Shown here: in pieces, positions 36,129 through 49,464 of the stretch
How positions within the stretch are numbered: position 1 is the first letter of the stretch
Layout: each line of letters begins with the position of its first letter
From: Glomus cerebriforme
Taxonomy: Eukaryota; Glomeromycota; Glomeromycetes; Glomerales; Glomeraceae
Reading direction: 5' to 3'
NCBI GenBank assembly: GCA_003550305.1
Contig: QKYT01000008.1
Location: 365,857 to 429,856, forward strand
DNA: 64,000 bases
Translations under genes and position numbers: made by a program
Notes under the pieces: model-generated
Databases searched by the model: none
What the model saw: the letters and a program-made list of their open reading frames with translations, nothing else
Told to the model about the DNA's origin: nothing

Positions 36129-37648
36129 ATGTCCACTGAATTTTTTTCTAAACTAAGTCAAAACTATATTGAATTATTAAAGGATGATGAATATTATGAT
36201 ATTACAATTGAAGTTGGTGAAGACCCTAACGTTAAAATATTTCGTGCACATATGAATATTTTATGTTACCGTTCTCCATATTTACGGCGAACTTTGAATT
36301 CTAATAAAAAGAGTAATGATGGTGTTTTAGTTCATATTAGATTACCAAATATTTCCCCAGAAATCTTTCAAATTATTTTACGGTAAACTTATATTATTAG
36401 TTTAAATAATTTTTTAACATTTAAATTAAAACTAATTAACTTTAAATTTTTTTGTAATATAGGTATATTTATGGTGGCATTCTTTCATTGGACGGGCAAG
36501 GAAGTTCAAACATTCTAAATGTCTTGTTAGCTGCAGATATGCTTCATCTTCAAGAATTAGTTGTTTATTTACAAAAATATTTAATTGAAAATGAATCTGA
36601 GTGGATGGAAGAAAATTTTGAATTTACTCAACGAATCAGCTTACAATCAAATAATTTATTAGAACTTCAACAATTTTGTACAAATTTTATTGCTAAATCA
36701 CCTGAAAAATTATTTAAATCACTTTATTTCACTTCACTCTCTGAAGAATTTTTAATTTCACTTCTTAAAAGAGATGATTTACAAATGAGAGAAGTTGAAA
36801 TTTGGGAGTACGTACTGAAATGGGGTCTTGCACAAAATCCAACCCTCGTTACAGATCCTGATACTTGGTCGGATGCTGATTTCAAAACAATGGAAAATAC
36901 TCTACAACATTGTTTACCTTTAATTAGATTTTATTGTTTGTCATCTGTAGAATTCTCACGAAAAGTTCATCCATATCAAAAACTCTTAAAACGCCAACTT
37001 TATAAAGATTTATTAAATTCTTATTTGGATCCTAATAGTGTATCAACTGACAATATTTTACTTCCTAGAAATATTAGAAATGATGGAATGATTGAATCAA
37101 AAATTGTTAATTTAAGTATTGTTTCAGCCATTTCAAGACAGATTGATAAATTAGATTTTAATGATAATAGCAAATTTGCTCATATTAGAGGATTATATTT
37201 GCCATATAAATTTAAATTATTATTAAGAGGAAGCCGAGATGGATTTACTCCTAAAAAATTTCATACATTATGTGATAATATACCTAATACTGTTACCTTT
37301 ATGAAAATAAAAGGGGTAGAAGAAATTATTGGTGGATATAATCCAATAATATGGGAACCATCTTTTCAAAAGTATGGTAAAACTAAAGATAGCTTTATTT
37401 TTTCTTTTAAAAATAAGAATGTTAAAGATGCAATAATTAGTAATGTAGAAATTACAGATTATGCATTGTTTTATAAACCTATATTTGGTCCATATTTTGG
37501 CAATGATATTATTATATGGGCTTCTAGTGAATCAACGGATTATAATACAATTTTCTGTAAAAAATGGTTTTATGAAAAAATGATAAGAGATACCAAAGAT
37601 ACATTTTCTATAGAAGATTATGAAGTATTTCAATTAATAAGGAGATAG
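36129..37648 (+). CDS. BTB-BACK-TLDc domain protein (paralogue 7)
   Basis: Exons 36129-36382 and 36463-37648, with an 80-nt intron, give 479 residues. The donor is CG|GTAAAC, weaker than the usual GTAAGT, and the split codon gives Arg (LRYIYGGILSLDGQGSSNIL). It is the most divergent copy of the central array: ILNVLLAADMLHLQELVVYL, EWEYV-type BACK (REVEIWEYVLKWGLAQ), VEFSRKVHPYQKLLKRQLYK, linker RNIRNDGMIESKIVNLSIVS, and TLDc with KKFHTLCDNIPNTVTFMKIK and GYNPIIWEPSFQKYGKTKDS. It ends in FSIEDYEVFQLIRR. The start is the first ATG aligning with the family; the open frame from 36096 is leader. Confidence 0.93.
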
Positions 37649-38035
37649 TATGTTTTATTTTATCATTTTTATTAGAAATTTAAATTTAAACGACAGATTA
37701 ATATTGATTTGATGTAATTTACGTTTAATATCATTATCTTATGATCAAATAGCGAGATACACTTCTTTTTAAAAGAAGATTATAAATACAAATAAATAAA
37801 GATATTTTTTTATATCTAAAAATAACAATAAATAAATAAATACAAACTACTTTTTTGAATTATAACTACAGAAAAAAAAAAATGAAAATAAAAATAAAAA
37901 AAATTTTTTACAAAAAGAAGGAAATTATATCATATAAAAATATATAAATTAATGCACAAACACCCCATAAAAACCAAAATATACTCGTATAATATTTTCA
38001 AAAAAAAATAGTATTTTTTTCTTTCATCATAAGAA
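37649..38035. other. Convergent intergenic spacer
   Basis: 387 bp between two convergent 3' ends, with A- and AAATA-rich tracts (37790-37990). It probably holds both 3' UTRs and poly-A signals (AATAAA near 37793 and 37829). Nothing else was seen. Confidence 0.5.
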
Positions 38036-41000
38036 TTATATTTCTCGGTTATTTTCCAAATCTTGACTCGTTCTATCAGCATCATACACTCTTTCATAGC
38101 CCCCAATACCTATATTTTCATTCGTATTATCATGTTCACTTCCAATCATTTCATAAGAAATACCATCACTATCACCTCTTCTATTATAAACAGTGGAGGG
38201 ACCAGCAACACCAATCTCATTTTCATCATCAAATGATCCAATATATAAACTACTTCTTCTTTCCAATGGTTGATAATCACTTCTGGCAACATTTTGTCTT
38301 CCGCCATTATTACCTCCATCACCAGCAACTCCGTTATTAGGTATAATATTTCTTGAACTATACTGTTGATCAGTATTTAACCACCAAGAAGGTGGTCTAA
38401 TTGTAGCAGGTGATACCTCTTCCAAAGGTGGCGCTAAAACATATTCTACACTTCTTATATCTAACACTTCATTTCCATTTCCATTATTATCACCGCCCCC
38501 ATTATTATTTAAGTTTGTGTATTCCGCCATGAAAACTTTACGTCGTTGATCTCTACGACGATTTTTAAAGTATAAAAACAAATGATAGGAACGACCAAGA
38601 ACTATACAAATCCATAATAAAGAAGCTGAGACTAAATTCAAAAATGGTATTATTTCATAATTAACCGAAAGAAATATATATATTATCTGGATATATCAGG
38701 AATAAATTAATGGAGGTTAGTTGAAAGACAATTTTTTGAAGCAACTTTCATTCTTAGTCAAGGTAGGCTTACCTGAATGATTAATTGACAAGTATCTTCA
38801 ATAATAAAATTCCATATAGTTGCCAACAATATCCAATGTTCGGTAGAAGGAGAAATTGGAGCATCAAAAGCAGCCAAACCAGCCAGTTTAGAATTTATCA
38901 TGGTTAACGAATCTACATCAACAATCGAACAAAAAGTAAATATGGCGGCGACATTATGATAAGTTCTGAACCATGTGTAAAAATCATGGTTATTTGATAA
39001 TTCTCTTATTAATATAAAAAATGTCATTATTGTATTAAATCCTAATGGAACGATGAAAGTAATTAAACTATTTAAAGTCAAAAGAGAAGGGGAAAAAAAG
39101 CGAAAAGCCGGATTAGCGAATTTATTTCTTACAGGAGGAATATAAGTTAATTCACCTGGAAAATTGATTTAATTACCTTGGATAATATAACATATAAACG
39201 TCTCTTGAGTGTTTGACAACAAACGCAAAATCCAACACAAAATCCAAAGCAATTAACAAAACTTTGAATGAAACAAAACTATTTCCCTACATAAATAAAA
39301 TAATGTTAGTTAGTGTATATTAATTTAGGAATATTTTGTGTTGATTACTTACATCTTCTTCTTTCTTATAAGAAAGCAAAGCCAAAACACCAAGTAATAA
39401 TAAGGTAGCACCAACTGCAAATAATGTAAATCGATATTTGTCCCATACACTCCCTAATCAATATAAAAACGAGATAAATTATTATGAATAATTATTAATT
39501 TAAAATTTTCTTAAATCACCGGAATAATGATACATACTTTTATACACAAATCCATAATTACTGTCCAACAAGGCAGTATGTGGCGAATGCGAAATAGGAG
39601 AAATTTCTCGATATTTGATCAGATTATCCAATGTATCGATAATAGCATCAGCGCTCAGATCTTGTTCATTCTTTCCTGGCAATATTTTAAATTTTAATAA
39701 TATTTGTTTTGAATCAACATCAGGATCCCATTGAAACCAAATATTTGTATATAGTCTACTTTGTTGCACGGGCACACATTGAGCCAATTCAAATAATAAT
39801 GATCGTACAAAATCTAATTTTTGTGCATTATTTAAATCCTTAAAATAGGACGATGCGTCATAAGTCAACCGAACCAATGCATGTTCACTATTTGCTATGG
39901 TTTATCAAAAAGAAGAGTATAATAATTATCAATAAATATGTTATCATTACTACACTACTAACACTAGTTATAATACTCACCATCATGTTGTTGTGGTTCA
40001 CTCTCTATCAAAAGAAAAAAAAAAAAAAAAGCAACATTTAACTATTGATAAATTCTATAAACAAAAAAAACCTTCATCACAGATCGATCACCTACCAGTG
40101 GAAAATTTCCATAGATCAGGAGGAATACCCAATAATGGTTCTTCAAAACTTAAATCTTTAACAGCATTATTATCAATAACAACAGTATAATTGCTTCCAG
40201 GATTATTAAATGTACTATTTAATACTCTTAACGCAAGAGTTTTTTTATCTTGTAATAAAAGCGTAAATGGAGTATTGGCCGAATAACTTTGTCTTAATAT
40301 TAATTGATCTGTAGTAAAATCATGTTGATATATTGATATATTACCCACCGATAATGATACTGTATTATAATAAGTTATATTTAAAACCGTTTCTCCTATG
40401 TTAATTGTACTATTAATTGTTGGCGATGTTGCGTTAACATTCAAATTATTATATCCTCGATCAATTATTAATTTAGGAATATTAGTAGTCATCATGGTCC
40501 AACCAGATCCATTTTCTTCTATTAGGGAGTTCGCATCGTTTTCGTTATAACCACCATCAGAAAACATCCAAAAAGTATTATTAGGAAAAACTCCTTTTGG
40601 AATGATAAAGTTACCAACTATTTTAGGACAATTCCATTCGCCGTAATAACCTCCTCGACTATAATAAATATAACCGGATGATATACTTTGTTGTTGAATA
40701 TTCTTCAATTTAGCACTAACGACATAACCACCATTATATAATGAATAAATATGATCAACTAAAATATTATTAGTATTAATGTCCATTCTGATTGGTTCTT
40801 TCGTACTTCCATTTGATAAAAATCCAATTTTAACATAATAAATAACATTAACATTGACCTGTATGCTAACTATACATATTAATCCAGGTGAATCATATGC
40901 ATTATCACATAATTCTATATTAATGTCAATGGCCGGTGATACCCTTGGATAAATCAATGATGGTTGCGTGATTTCTCCAGTTGGCCTTATAAATATCACA

Positions 41001-42476
41001 TTAACTATCCATAATGGATCTATTAATAATTCTGGTGGTAATTGTGTTTCTGTTACATTTGGATTCTTTCCCACCGTAATATATCCATATCCTCCATCCA
41101 ACGTCGGAAATACTTCGAATTTATGTCCTACGAGTATGCTTGTTGTCATAGTAATTCCTTGAGAATTTACTTGTCCATTTTCATCTCTATTAAAACAATA
41201 AAAGAAGAGAACATTAAATCGTGAAAGGTTAAATTATACGTGCAGTACGCTTAAACTATACTCACGGAGAAGAATAGTTCGTCCATTGTAGAGTATCTTC
41301 CTGAATACGATTAACCCATATGAATCCATTTTGCGGATTAGCATTTACCATCGCCTTACCCAATTTCGTTATGTCCGGACCTGTTATCCTCATAGATGAT
41401 AATATCAATTGACTAAATAAAATAATAATTGATTATAAGCGATTCACTTGTTATATTCTTTCATCACGCTCACAACGTTTTCTCTTTTACCTGTGAACTT
41501 GACCATCCCAATCTACGATCAATCCAATTTCTTGATACAATTCACTTTCAGTATTTTGTAAATAACTGACCAAAAAGAATCCTTTGTCAAGTTTTTTGTT
41601 AAGTGGAAATATTCTAATTAAGTCTTTTAAATCATTTTGATTTTCTCCGTACAGACAAAAATTAAAATCAGGAATTGTAAAGGTGAAATTAATCTGTTTT
41701 ACTGTAGCATCATCATAAATCAATCTCAGGTACAATGTTGATTCATTACATTGATTTCCTTGAATCATATTTCTTGACAATCTCAAAATTATTGGTCCAT
41801 CAAGATAACTTTTTGCGCTATGTATATGTAAATCTGGATAAATATCATTATAATACATTGTTTGATAATCTAGAATTGGTGATGTTTGTGTTGGTGGATC
41901 AGGAATTGGAAGAATTGGAGGAATAGGAGGAGTTGGAGGAGTTGGTGGAGTTGGTGGAGTTTGTTTTGGTGTTGGCACCTTCCCTTTAGGATCTCCTGGG
42001 ACTGGATTCTTTGGATTCTTTGTGTCATTTGGATTCTTTGGATTCTTTGTGTCATTTTGATTCTTTGGATTCTTTGTATCATTTTGATTCTTTGGATTCT
42101 TTGTATCATTTTGATTCTTTGGATTTTTTGGGTCCTTTGAATTCTTTGGATTTGGATTATCTTGATTCTTCGTATTAGCAATTTTTGGATTTTTTCCATT
42201 ATTATCCTTCCCTTTTACATTCCCATTATCATTTCCATGATTTTGTTGCTTCGGATGCTTATGACTTATAGTTATAGTAACGTCTCTTGATTTTATTGAC
42301 CGTGTTACAGGTGATAAAGGATTTGATATCGAAGAGGGATTACGTGAACCAAATTTACTAATCGCATTAACTAATGATATTGTGAATAAAAAATTTAGCA
42401 AAATTAAAAATATTAAAATACGTAAATTTTTTGACGATGATGCTATTTTTTTAAATGGCAACATCGATGATTTCAT
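38036..42476 (-). CDS. Large multi-pass membrane protein with signal peptide and repeat-rich ectodomain
   Basis: Nine exons: 42476-41491, 41412-41266, 41186-40096, 40004-39981 (a 24-nt microexon), 39894-39538, 39453-39353, 39286-39177, 39127-38773, 38686-38036. Frame is kept at every junction and the model gives 1273 residues. Residues 1-38 are a signal peptide (LRILIFLILLNFLFTISLVN-A). Residues 121-158 are four NDTKNPKN(Q/P) units, followed by a Pro-rich stretch to ~200. A β-rich ectodomain with many N-x-S/T sites runs to ~870. About six membrane segments follow (FAVGATLLLLGVLALLSY, VLLIALDFVLDFAFVV, SLITFIVPLGFNTIMTFFI, then three more), and then a ~180-residue polar cytosolic tail (NRRRDQRR, APPLEEVSPATIRPPSW). 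No family recognised; receptor, sensor or wall protein are all possible. The intron between exons 7 and 8 is only 49 nt and is the weakest junction. Confidence 0.78.
42000..42135 (-). repeat. 27-bp coding minisatellite (NDTKNPKNQ units)
   Basis: Four near-perfect 27-bp units inside exon 1 of the membrane protein gene, each encoding NDTKNPKN plus Q or P. The plus strand over it shows open frames rich in WILWIL and the third frame IQRIQM; these are artefacts of the repeat. Confidence 0.85.
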
Positions 42477-45088
42477 TTACTATTTTTATAGTTATGAGAG
42501 TGAACAATATATATAAAAAAATATATTATAAATTTTTAATTAATTAATATCGGGTTTAAGAGTGTGAGAAATAAACTAAATTATTGATATTTAAATTGTA
42601 TTTTTAGAGAAATAGGTTATAAAAAAAAAAGAAAATACTATTCGTTAAAAGACATATATAATAATTTATTTCTTTATTTTTTTGTTAGAAATAAATAAAA
42701 AAAATTATTATAATTTTAAAAAAATAATCATATGATATGAAAGAACAGGAGATACTTTTAGGTTCCAACGTAGGGAAAAAAAATACGAACAAGGAATTAA
42801 AAAAAAATGATTTTTTTTTTTTATATATTTTAACAGTCAATCAATTCCAAAGGTGTATTACGGCTTGCATTAATGCATATGTTGTACTACAAACCTTATT
42901 TGACCTTCATAATTTTGGGATCAAAGTTAGGTAAATTAAGTAAGGGTTGTAGGTCGTACGTTAATATATTTTTGGTTCAATGATAACTTTTTTTGGTAAA
43001 ATGTGAAAATAATGTTCATTTTTTATATTGTTTGTTTCAAAAAATTACTATTTACGTTGCACTTAGGAACTTAGGAGTTTTAAAAAATTAATAGATTTTT
43101 TTGATAAAAAATGAAAAAAAAAAATATTAATCCCTTCGTATCACGAGTATATATTCTTATTATCCACTTATGGAATTATGATAATTGCGTAGTAATTTTC
43201 ACCACCTCAAAATATGATTTTTTTTTAGATTTACGTAGGTGGCGTAATATAAGTTTTCGGCGCAGTAGAAATACCCGGAATAAGGGAATCGAACCATTTT
43301 TGTTTAGAACAAAAAAAAAAAAGATTATAAATTATGAATATCCATTTTTGGAATATAATCGTTTTTTTTCTGAATAGTACTGGAAAATTGGAAAATTCTT
43401 TTTTTTAATGATAATGATTATAAGTGAAAATAGTTATCATTCCTTTAAAACTATATATAGAATTCTTTCATATATAACGTTATAACCCCTTATCGGCGAT
43501 ACTATCATGGAAAATTCTCTTTTAAAATACTGTCATTAGTAAAAATAAACATGAAACAAAATAATATTCTTTCCTTTCTTATTCTAAAAATCGAATTATT
43601 TTAAATATTTAATTTATTATTCTTATTATAAATTATAAATTTTTTATATTATGTCGTGTAATGTAATGTACGCACGCCGCGCGAAGCTTCGTACGTAATA
43701 AACATCAACAAATAAATTGATTTTAAACTGAATTCTACAATGTTCTGAACTTCTGATCAACAAAATTCACGCACAATTTCATTGATTTTGTTACACGGAT
43801 ATTTATATACATTTGTATTTCTTTTATTAGAAATTTAAATTCTTCCATTATGAAATATTTATTTAAAATCGTGAAAGCGTTTTGAAAATCACGAATTATT
43901 ATTTTTTTTTTTAAAAAAAAAACTTCGATTGGTCAATTATACCATTATCAAAATCCATAGTTTTTCCATAAAATTTTTGAAACCGGTATTAAATATGATT
44001 AGATCAGTCTTTCTTTTAATCCAGACCAGGGCCGAACCGCAGTTCCATAATGCCGGCCCATACTTAAGTTCTAGTCTGTAATAATAGTAGGGAATTTATA
44101 AGATTGATCAATAAATTATAAAACATCAACATAAAGGAACAGCAGACTGGTACTAGACTGATCTTATCAGGACATAATTGATTGAATTTTTCAGTTGCCT
44201 TTACCTTGTAATAGAAACTGTCTGTCTCAAACAAATATAATATATTTAGCTTGATGCTCGATCGTTGATCGAGTGTGTTGAGCATGGTCGCATGATCGTG
44301 ACCTTGATCGATCATTCATGCTACGGGCTGAATTTACTGCGCTTATCACGAATCTTGCCGTTAAATGGTTAATTTAATGTACATATCGCAATTTGAGCGA
44401 CCATAAGGTCATTACTCGATCAAATCATCATCTCATCGAGCACGCATTTTTGGATATGACTTTAAACTAAGTTGTCGTAATTTCCTGAAGAGTTACAATA
44501 GGATCTTAAAGATTTTTTTTTTTTTTTTGAAAAATTGTAATTTAAATGAAGTGAAATAAAGGCATCTCTATAGGAATGTATTCAAGTCATTTCTGTGAAT
44601 TATGTGAATTAACAGAAATATTAAAAATATTAAAATTCAAAGATTTTCAATTATTTTGTTTTCGTAATATCTTCAAAAAATATAAACACTTTGATGATAG
44701 TTTGCATGCTTTAACTCTTTATATAAGAAACTGAATACATGATCACCGGAAATATACGATAACTGCCGAATAATATATTAGTTTATATACATACTGTATT
44801 ATTTTAAACAATTTATTTTAAGTAAATTTGAGACCAAATTCAATTAACATCCGAATTAATGGATATTAATTTTTCGACGATATCAGAAACAAACAGTTCA
44901 ACGATTTTAGAAACGTTATATAACTGTAAAACAGAAATTAATATATCGAACAAATAATAATAATAATAATTCAAAATTTTAATATTTAATAAAATAAAAC
45001 ATCACAAACATAAATAAAGAAAATTTTTTTGTTTCAACTAAAAACTAAACAACTCGCCTATCAAATGTACAATATTTCACTTATCACT
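42477..45088. other. 2.6-kb intergenic region
   Basis: The first part is the promoter of the membrane protein gene. Open frames at 42737-42934, 43111-43377 and 44064-44315 have no family features. A GC-rich short palindrome (GCACGCCGCGCGAAGCTTCG) lies near 43671, a tRNA T-arm-like GGTTCGATTCCC on the minus strand near 43283-43294, and GATC-rich palindromes (CTCGATCGTTGATCGAG) near 44252. Nothing else coding was seen. Confidence 0.45.
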
Positions 45089-46554
45089 TTATGATTCGAA
45101 ATACTTATAGTCTTCTATAAAAAATTTATCTTCTGTTTCTCTTATCTTTTTTCGTACAAAAAATGGTATCATATAAATCTGTATATTCATTTGAAGAGTA
45201 TACATTGATATCCTTGCCAAAATGTGGACCAACCTCAGGATTAAATAATAATGCAAAATTTGCATTACTAACTTTACTGATAATTGCATTTTTAATATTT
45301 TTATTTTTAAAAGAAAAAATAAAACTATCTTTAGTTTCGCCCCAAGTATAAGAAGATTCCCATTTTAAAGGATTATAACCACCAATAATTTCTTCCGTCC
45401 GTTTAATTTTTATAAATGTAACGGTATTGGGTTTACCATCACATAATTTATGAAATATTTTAGGAGTAAATCCATCTCGGCTTCCTCTTAACAATAATTC
45501 AAATTTGTATGGTAAATATGATTCTCCAAAATTATCATTATTAATAACCATCTTATCAATCCATTTTGAAACAATTGAAACAATATTAGAATCAACAATT
45601 TTCGAATCCATAATTTTAATTTTAATTTTTCTAGGACGTGGAATGTTATCAGTTGTTATACGATCAGGATCCAAATAATAATCTACCAAATCTTCATGAA
45701 GTTGTTGATCTAATAGCTTTTTATATGGACGAACTTTTTGTGAGAATTCTTTAAATGATAAACAAAAAAATCTGATTGAAGGTAAACAATTTTGCAGAGC
45801 CTTTTTCATTGTTTTAAAATCATCATCTGACCAAGTTTTAGGGTCTGAAATAAGAGTTGGATTTTGTGCAAGACCCCATTTTAATACGTGTTCCCAAACT
45901 TCAACTTCTTCCATTTGTAAATCATCTAATTTAATAAATTGAACTAAAGATTTTCAGAAAGTAATGTAAAGTTTAAATATTTTTTCGGAGATTGAGCCAT
46001 TAAATTTGTACAAAATTCTTGAAGTTTTAATAAATTATTAGATTGTGAGCTAATTTGTTGAGTAAATTCAAAATGTTGTTTCATCCATTCCGACTCATTC
46101 TCAATTAAATATTTTTGTAAATAATTAACTAGTTCTTGAAGATGAAGCTCATTTGCAGCTACCAAGATTTTTAAAATTTCTAAAGTTTCTTTTCCATTTA
46201 ATAAAAGAATTCCGCAATAAATATACCTAATATTATATTATATAATTTGAAATAAGTCATTAAATTTTATATTAATTAATAAAATAATCATATAACTTAC
46301 ATTAAAACAATTTGAAAAATTTCTGGTGATATGTTTGGCAATTTAATATGAGCCAAAATATTATCATCATTTCTTCGGTTTGAAGTCAAAGTTCGTCATA
46401 AATATGGAGTACGGTAAAACAAAATATTCATATGAGCACGAAATATTTTTACATTAGGGTCTTCACCAACTTCAATTGTAATATCATAATATTCATCATC
46501 TTTTAATAATTCAATGTAATTTTGACTTAATTTCGAAAAAAATACAGCAGACAT
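45089..46554 (-). pseudogene. BTB-BACK-TLDc pseudogene (paralogue 8)
   Basis: Exon 1 would be 46554-46301 and exon 2 from 46226, with intact splice sites. Lesions: CGA changed to TGA inside the BTB domain (PYL*RTLTS, about 46394-46396); one T lost and 8 bases lost around SPEKIFKSFDFT (about 45970-45995); one A lost in an A-run at about 45950, giving a stop after LSENL; ~11 bases missing near 45150 so the frame after FCTKK is wrong; and one base lost in DYEVFQ at about 45108. YCGILLLNG replaces YGGILSLNG. The long intact piece (MEEVEVWEHV to FCTKKDK) still shows RGSRDGFTPKIFHKLCDGKP. The A-run lesion could be a sequencing error; the nonsense change and deletions could not easily be. Confidence 0.9.
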
Positions 46555-48739
46555 ATTAATAGTTTTAAAAAAATATGGATTTATGGAGAGAAAAAGTTAA
46601 ACAATATTAATTAAATATTACATTGTTTCAAATGATGATGTACTGTAGTACAAGTTAAGTGACATATATAATTTCAGGCAAGAAATCGTGATCTCACAAA
46701 CACGATTTTATATAATTAATTTTAAGTTCTATTTTGTCTTTCTAATTTTTTCGTGAGTCTAAATCTTTAAAAATAAGTCCCTAAATTTTTTATTTCTTTA
46801 TTAGTTTTAATACCAATTTTTTATACGACAGGAAGAAGGATAAAATGAAATAAATTTACTATATAAAATTAAGCGCTACTGAAAACATACACCCCTTACC
46901 AGAATTACAAGGGCTTGGCCTGCATTAGGCCAGCATTAGGTGTGCTTAATATCGGAACCGTATGGTATGGAATTAATATTAAAAGTATAAACGAATCAAG
47001 TGTAATTTCTGTATTAATTAGTGGACTACCATCATTAAAGGTAGAAGCATTTTTGTAAAATAGCATTGGAAAATGTAGCCAATAAAATGATAATAAGAAT
47101 AAAATTTTGTTACATGATTTCTTTGATGGATGTTTTTTTTGATAAATGTAATAATATATAAGTGATTTGAATGATTTAAGAAATACAGAAATACTCGGTC
47201 AAAATTTGCCTATTTATAAAAAAAAGAAAAAAAAATGTAAAATATTTATTTAATGGTAATTAATTTTATTAAATATACTATTTATTTGTCAAATACATCC
47301 TAAAGATATATCATTTAAATAAATACAAGAATTCCAAAGCAGTATCAGTGGAATTCTATTTGTCAAATTAGTTGTTAATTCAAATGATGGCCAGTCAGTT
47401 GTTTGAATAATGAAAATATTTTAAAAATTATTATAGTATTTGGAACATATACAGTATATAAAGTTTTGTGTAGCTTCACTATTACAGTATGATATGTACT
47501 GTATTTAATAAACTTTATACAACATTATTAAACTATTAAGTATTAACTTCGGGATTACATTTGCACGATTTTAACTAAGACTGTAACTAAAATAATAAAA
47601 TAAATAATTTATGATCTAATTTAAAATTCAATAGTTATAGTTAGTGCTATTTTATTTTAAATCAAACAGAAATTGGTCAAGGACTGTAGTACGATTATCC
47701 ATTAAATTATCCGGCCGAAATCGATTCACAAATTTAAAAAAATATATTATTTTATTTTATTAAAAAAATATCATATTCTTTATAATATTTATTATGAAAA
47801 ACTAATTTATAAATAATTAATAAGTATTATTGATGATTATCCATTAAAAAAATTCTATATTAAATAATGTAAATTAATTTAAATAAAATTAAAATCACTA
47901 AAAAATGACTGTTTAATATTCTCCATTTGTTCATTGTATTTTTCCATTCTCTGATCTTTTCTTCTTTTATTCCTTCATTGTTCTTCACTATGTCCTTCAC
48001 TATGTTTTTTCTTCAAATTGTTCTTTCCTTCTTATCCATCCTTGAAAATGTACTTTTATTTCCTTTGATTTCTTCCTTATCTGTTATTATTACTAGCTGT
48101 TTCTTTTATTATTCTTTAAGAACACTCATTTGTTGCATTTCTTCTTATCCTTTTAATCATTCACCAGCGAGCCCTCTTTAGTCTTTTACTTATTATTTCT
48201 TTTAGCTTGTTATCAGTCCTTTTTCTTTCATTTCCACTTTTTATTTCTGTATTTTCTCTGTTATCTTGAGCTCATATTTCTTTATCGATTATTTGTTTGT
48301 ATTCTTTTCTTTTTTCATTAATTTTTAATCTTGAATAGAGCTTTTAATTTTTCACAATTCAACACGCTGATTATCTCCTTAAAGTTGTTACATATTTCTA
48401 ATTATGTTCTTTTTCTTTCATCATCTTGCAAAATCTTCTCATAACGATGATCTCTTTAATCTTTAACGTTGTTTCATAATATTCTTTTCTTTTTTCATTG
48501 GTTTTAATCTCAAATATAGCCTTTAATTTTTCACAATCCAACATGCCGAAATGGGTTGATTAGTTGTTATGTATTTCTAATTTATCTTAAAGGAGTATTT
48601 CTTTCTTCTTTTTCTTTCATCATCTTGCAAAATCTTCCCATAACTAGATCAATTTAATCTTTAATGTTGCTTCATAAACATAAATACAAGGAAAAAAATA
48701 AAGAGGGGAATACTAATCTAAACCAAACCGCAGATAGGA
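46555..48739. other. Intergenic region with pyrimidine-rich tandem repeat
   Basis: The first ~1.3 kb is plain AT-rich sequence. From about 47880 the plus strand becomes pyrimidine-rich (TTCTTTTATTCC, CTTTCATCATCTTGC), with a ~180-bp unit present at about 48300-48480 and again, diverged, at 48480-48660. It ends in the AATCTAAACCAAACC element word at 48712, just before the gap. The 84-codon frame at 47927-48181 is F/S/L low-complexity and not called. Confidence 0.5.
48300..48739 (+). mobile_element. Putative mobile-element end with ~180-bp internal repeats
   Basis: TATTCTTTTCTTTTTTCATT, then TTTAATTTTTCACAATYCAA and TTTCATCATCTTGCAAAATC, occur twice in tandem. The segment ends CATAAACATAAATACAAGG, GGGGAATACTAATCTAAACC. 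A shorter version of this end, including CTCTTTAGTCTTCATAAACA and GAATTCTAATCTAAACCAAA, lies at about 1580-1735. The far end may be the inverted AATCTAAACCAAACC at about 50210, which would place the gap inside one element. Confidence 0.45.
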
Positions 48740-49464
48740 NNNNNNNNNNNNNNNNNNNNNNNNNNNNNNNNNNNNNNNNNNNNNNNNNNNNNNNNNNNNN
48801 NNNNNNNNNNNNNNNNNNNNNNNNNNNNNNNNNNNNNNNNNNNNNNNNNNNNNNNNNNNNNNNNNNNNNNNNNNNNNNNNNNNNNNNNNNNNNNNNNNNN
48901 NNNNNNNNNNNNNNNNNNNNNNNNNNNNNNNNNNNNNNNNNNNNNNNNNNNNNNNNNNNNNNNNNNNNNNNNNNNNNNNNNNNNNNNNNNNNNNNNNNNN
49001 NNNNNNNNNNNNNNNNNNNNNNNNNNNNNNNNNNNNNNNNNNNNNNNNNNNNNNNNNNNNNNNNNNNNNNNNNNNNNNNNNNNNNNNNNNNNNNNNNNNN
49101 NNNNNNNNNNNNNNNNNNNNNNNNNNNNNNNNNNNNNNNNNNNNNNNNNNNNNNNNNNNNNNNNNNNNNNNNNNNNNNNNNNNNNNNNNNNNNNNNNNNN
49201 NNNNNNNNNNNNNNNNNNNNNNNNNNNNNNNNNNNNNNNNNNNNNNNNNNNNNNNNNNNNNNNNNNNNNNNNNNNNNNNNNNNNNNNNNNNNNNNNNNNN
49301 NNNNNNNNNNNNNNNNNNNNNNNNNNNNNNNNNNNNNNNNNNNNNNNNNNNNNNNNNNNNNNNNNNNNNNNNNNNNNNNNNNNNNNNNNNNNNNNNNNNN
49401 NNNNNNNNNNNNNNNNNNNNNNNNNNNNNNNNNNNNNNNNNNNNNNNNNNNNNNNNNNNNNNNN
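48740..49464. other. Assembly gap (725 N)
   Basis: A run of Ns; no sequence. Open frames called across it are meaningless. Confidence 1.

Noticed and set aside
41870..42199. Frames of QRIQRI- or WILWIL-type repeats over the NDTKNPKN minisatellite
   Set aside because: They are alternate-frame and opposite-strand shadows of the coding repeat in the membrane protein gene.
43230..43310. Possible tRNA on the minus strand (GGTTCGATTCCC)
   Set aside because: Only a T-arm-like stretch is present, with a mismatch in the stem; no D-arm, anticodon arm or matching acceptor strand was found.
47927..48181. 84-codon frame rich in F, S and L
   Set aside because: It lies in a pyrimidine-rich repeat and shows only low-complexity sequence.
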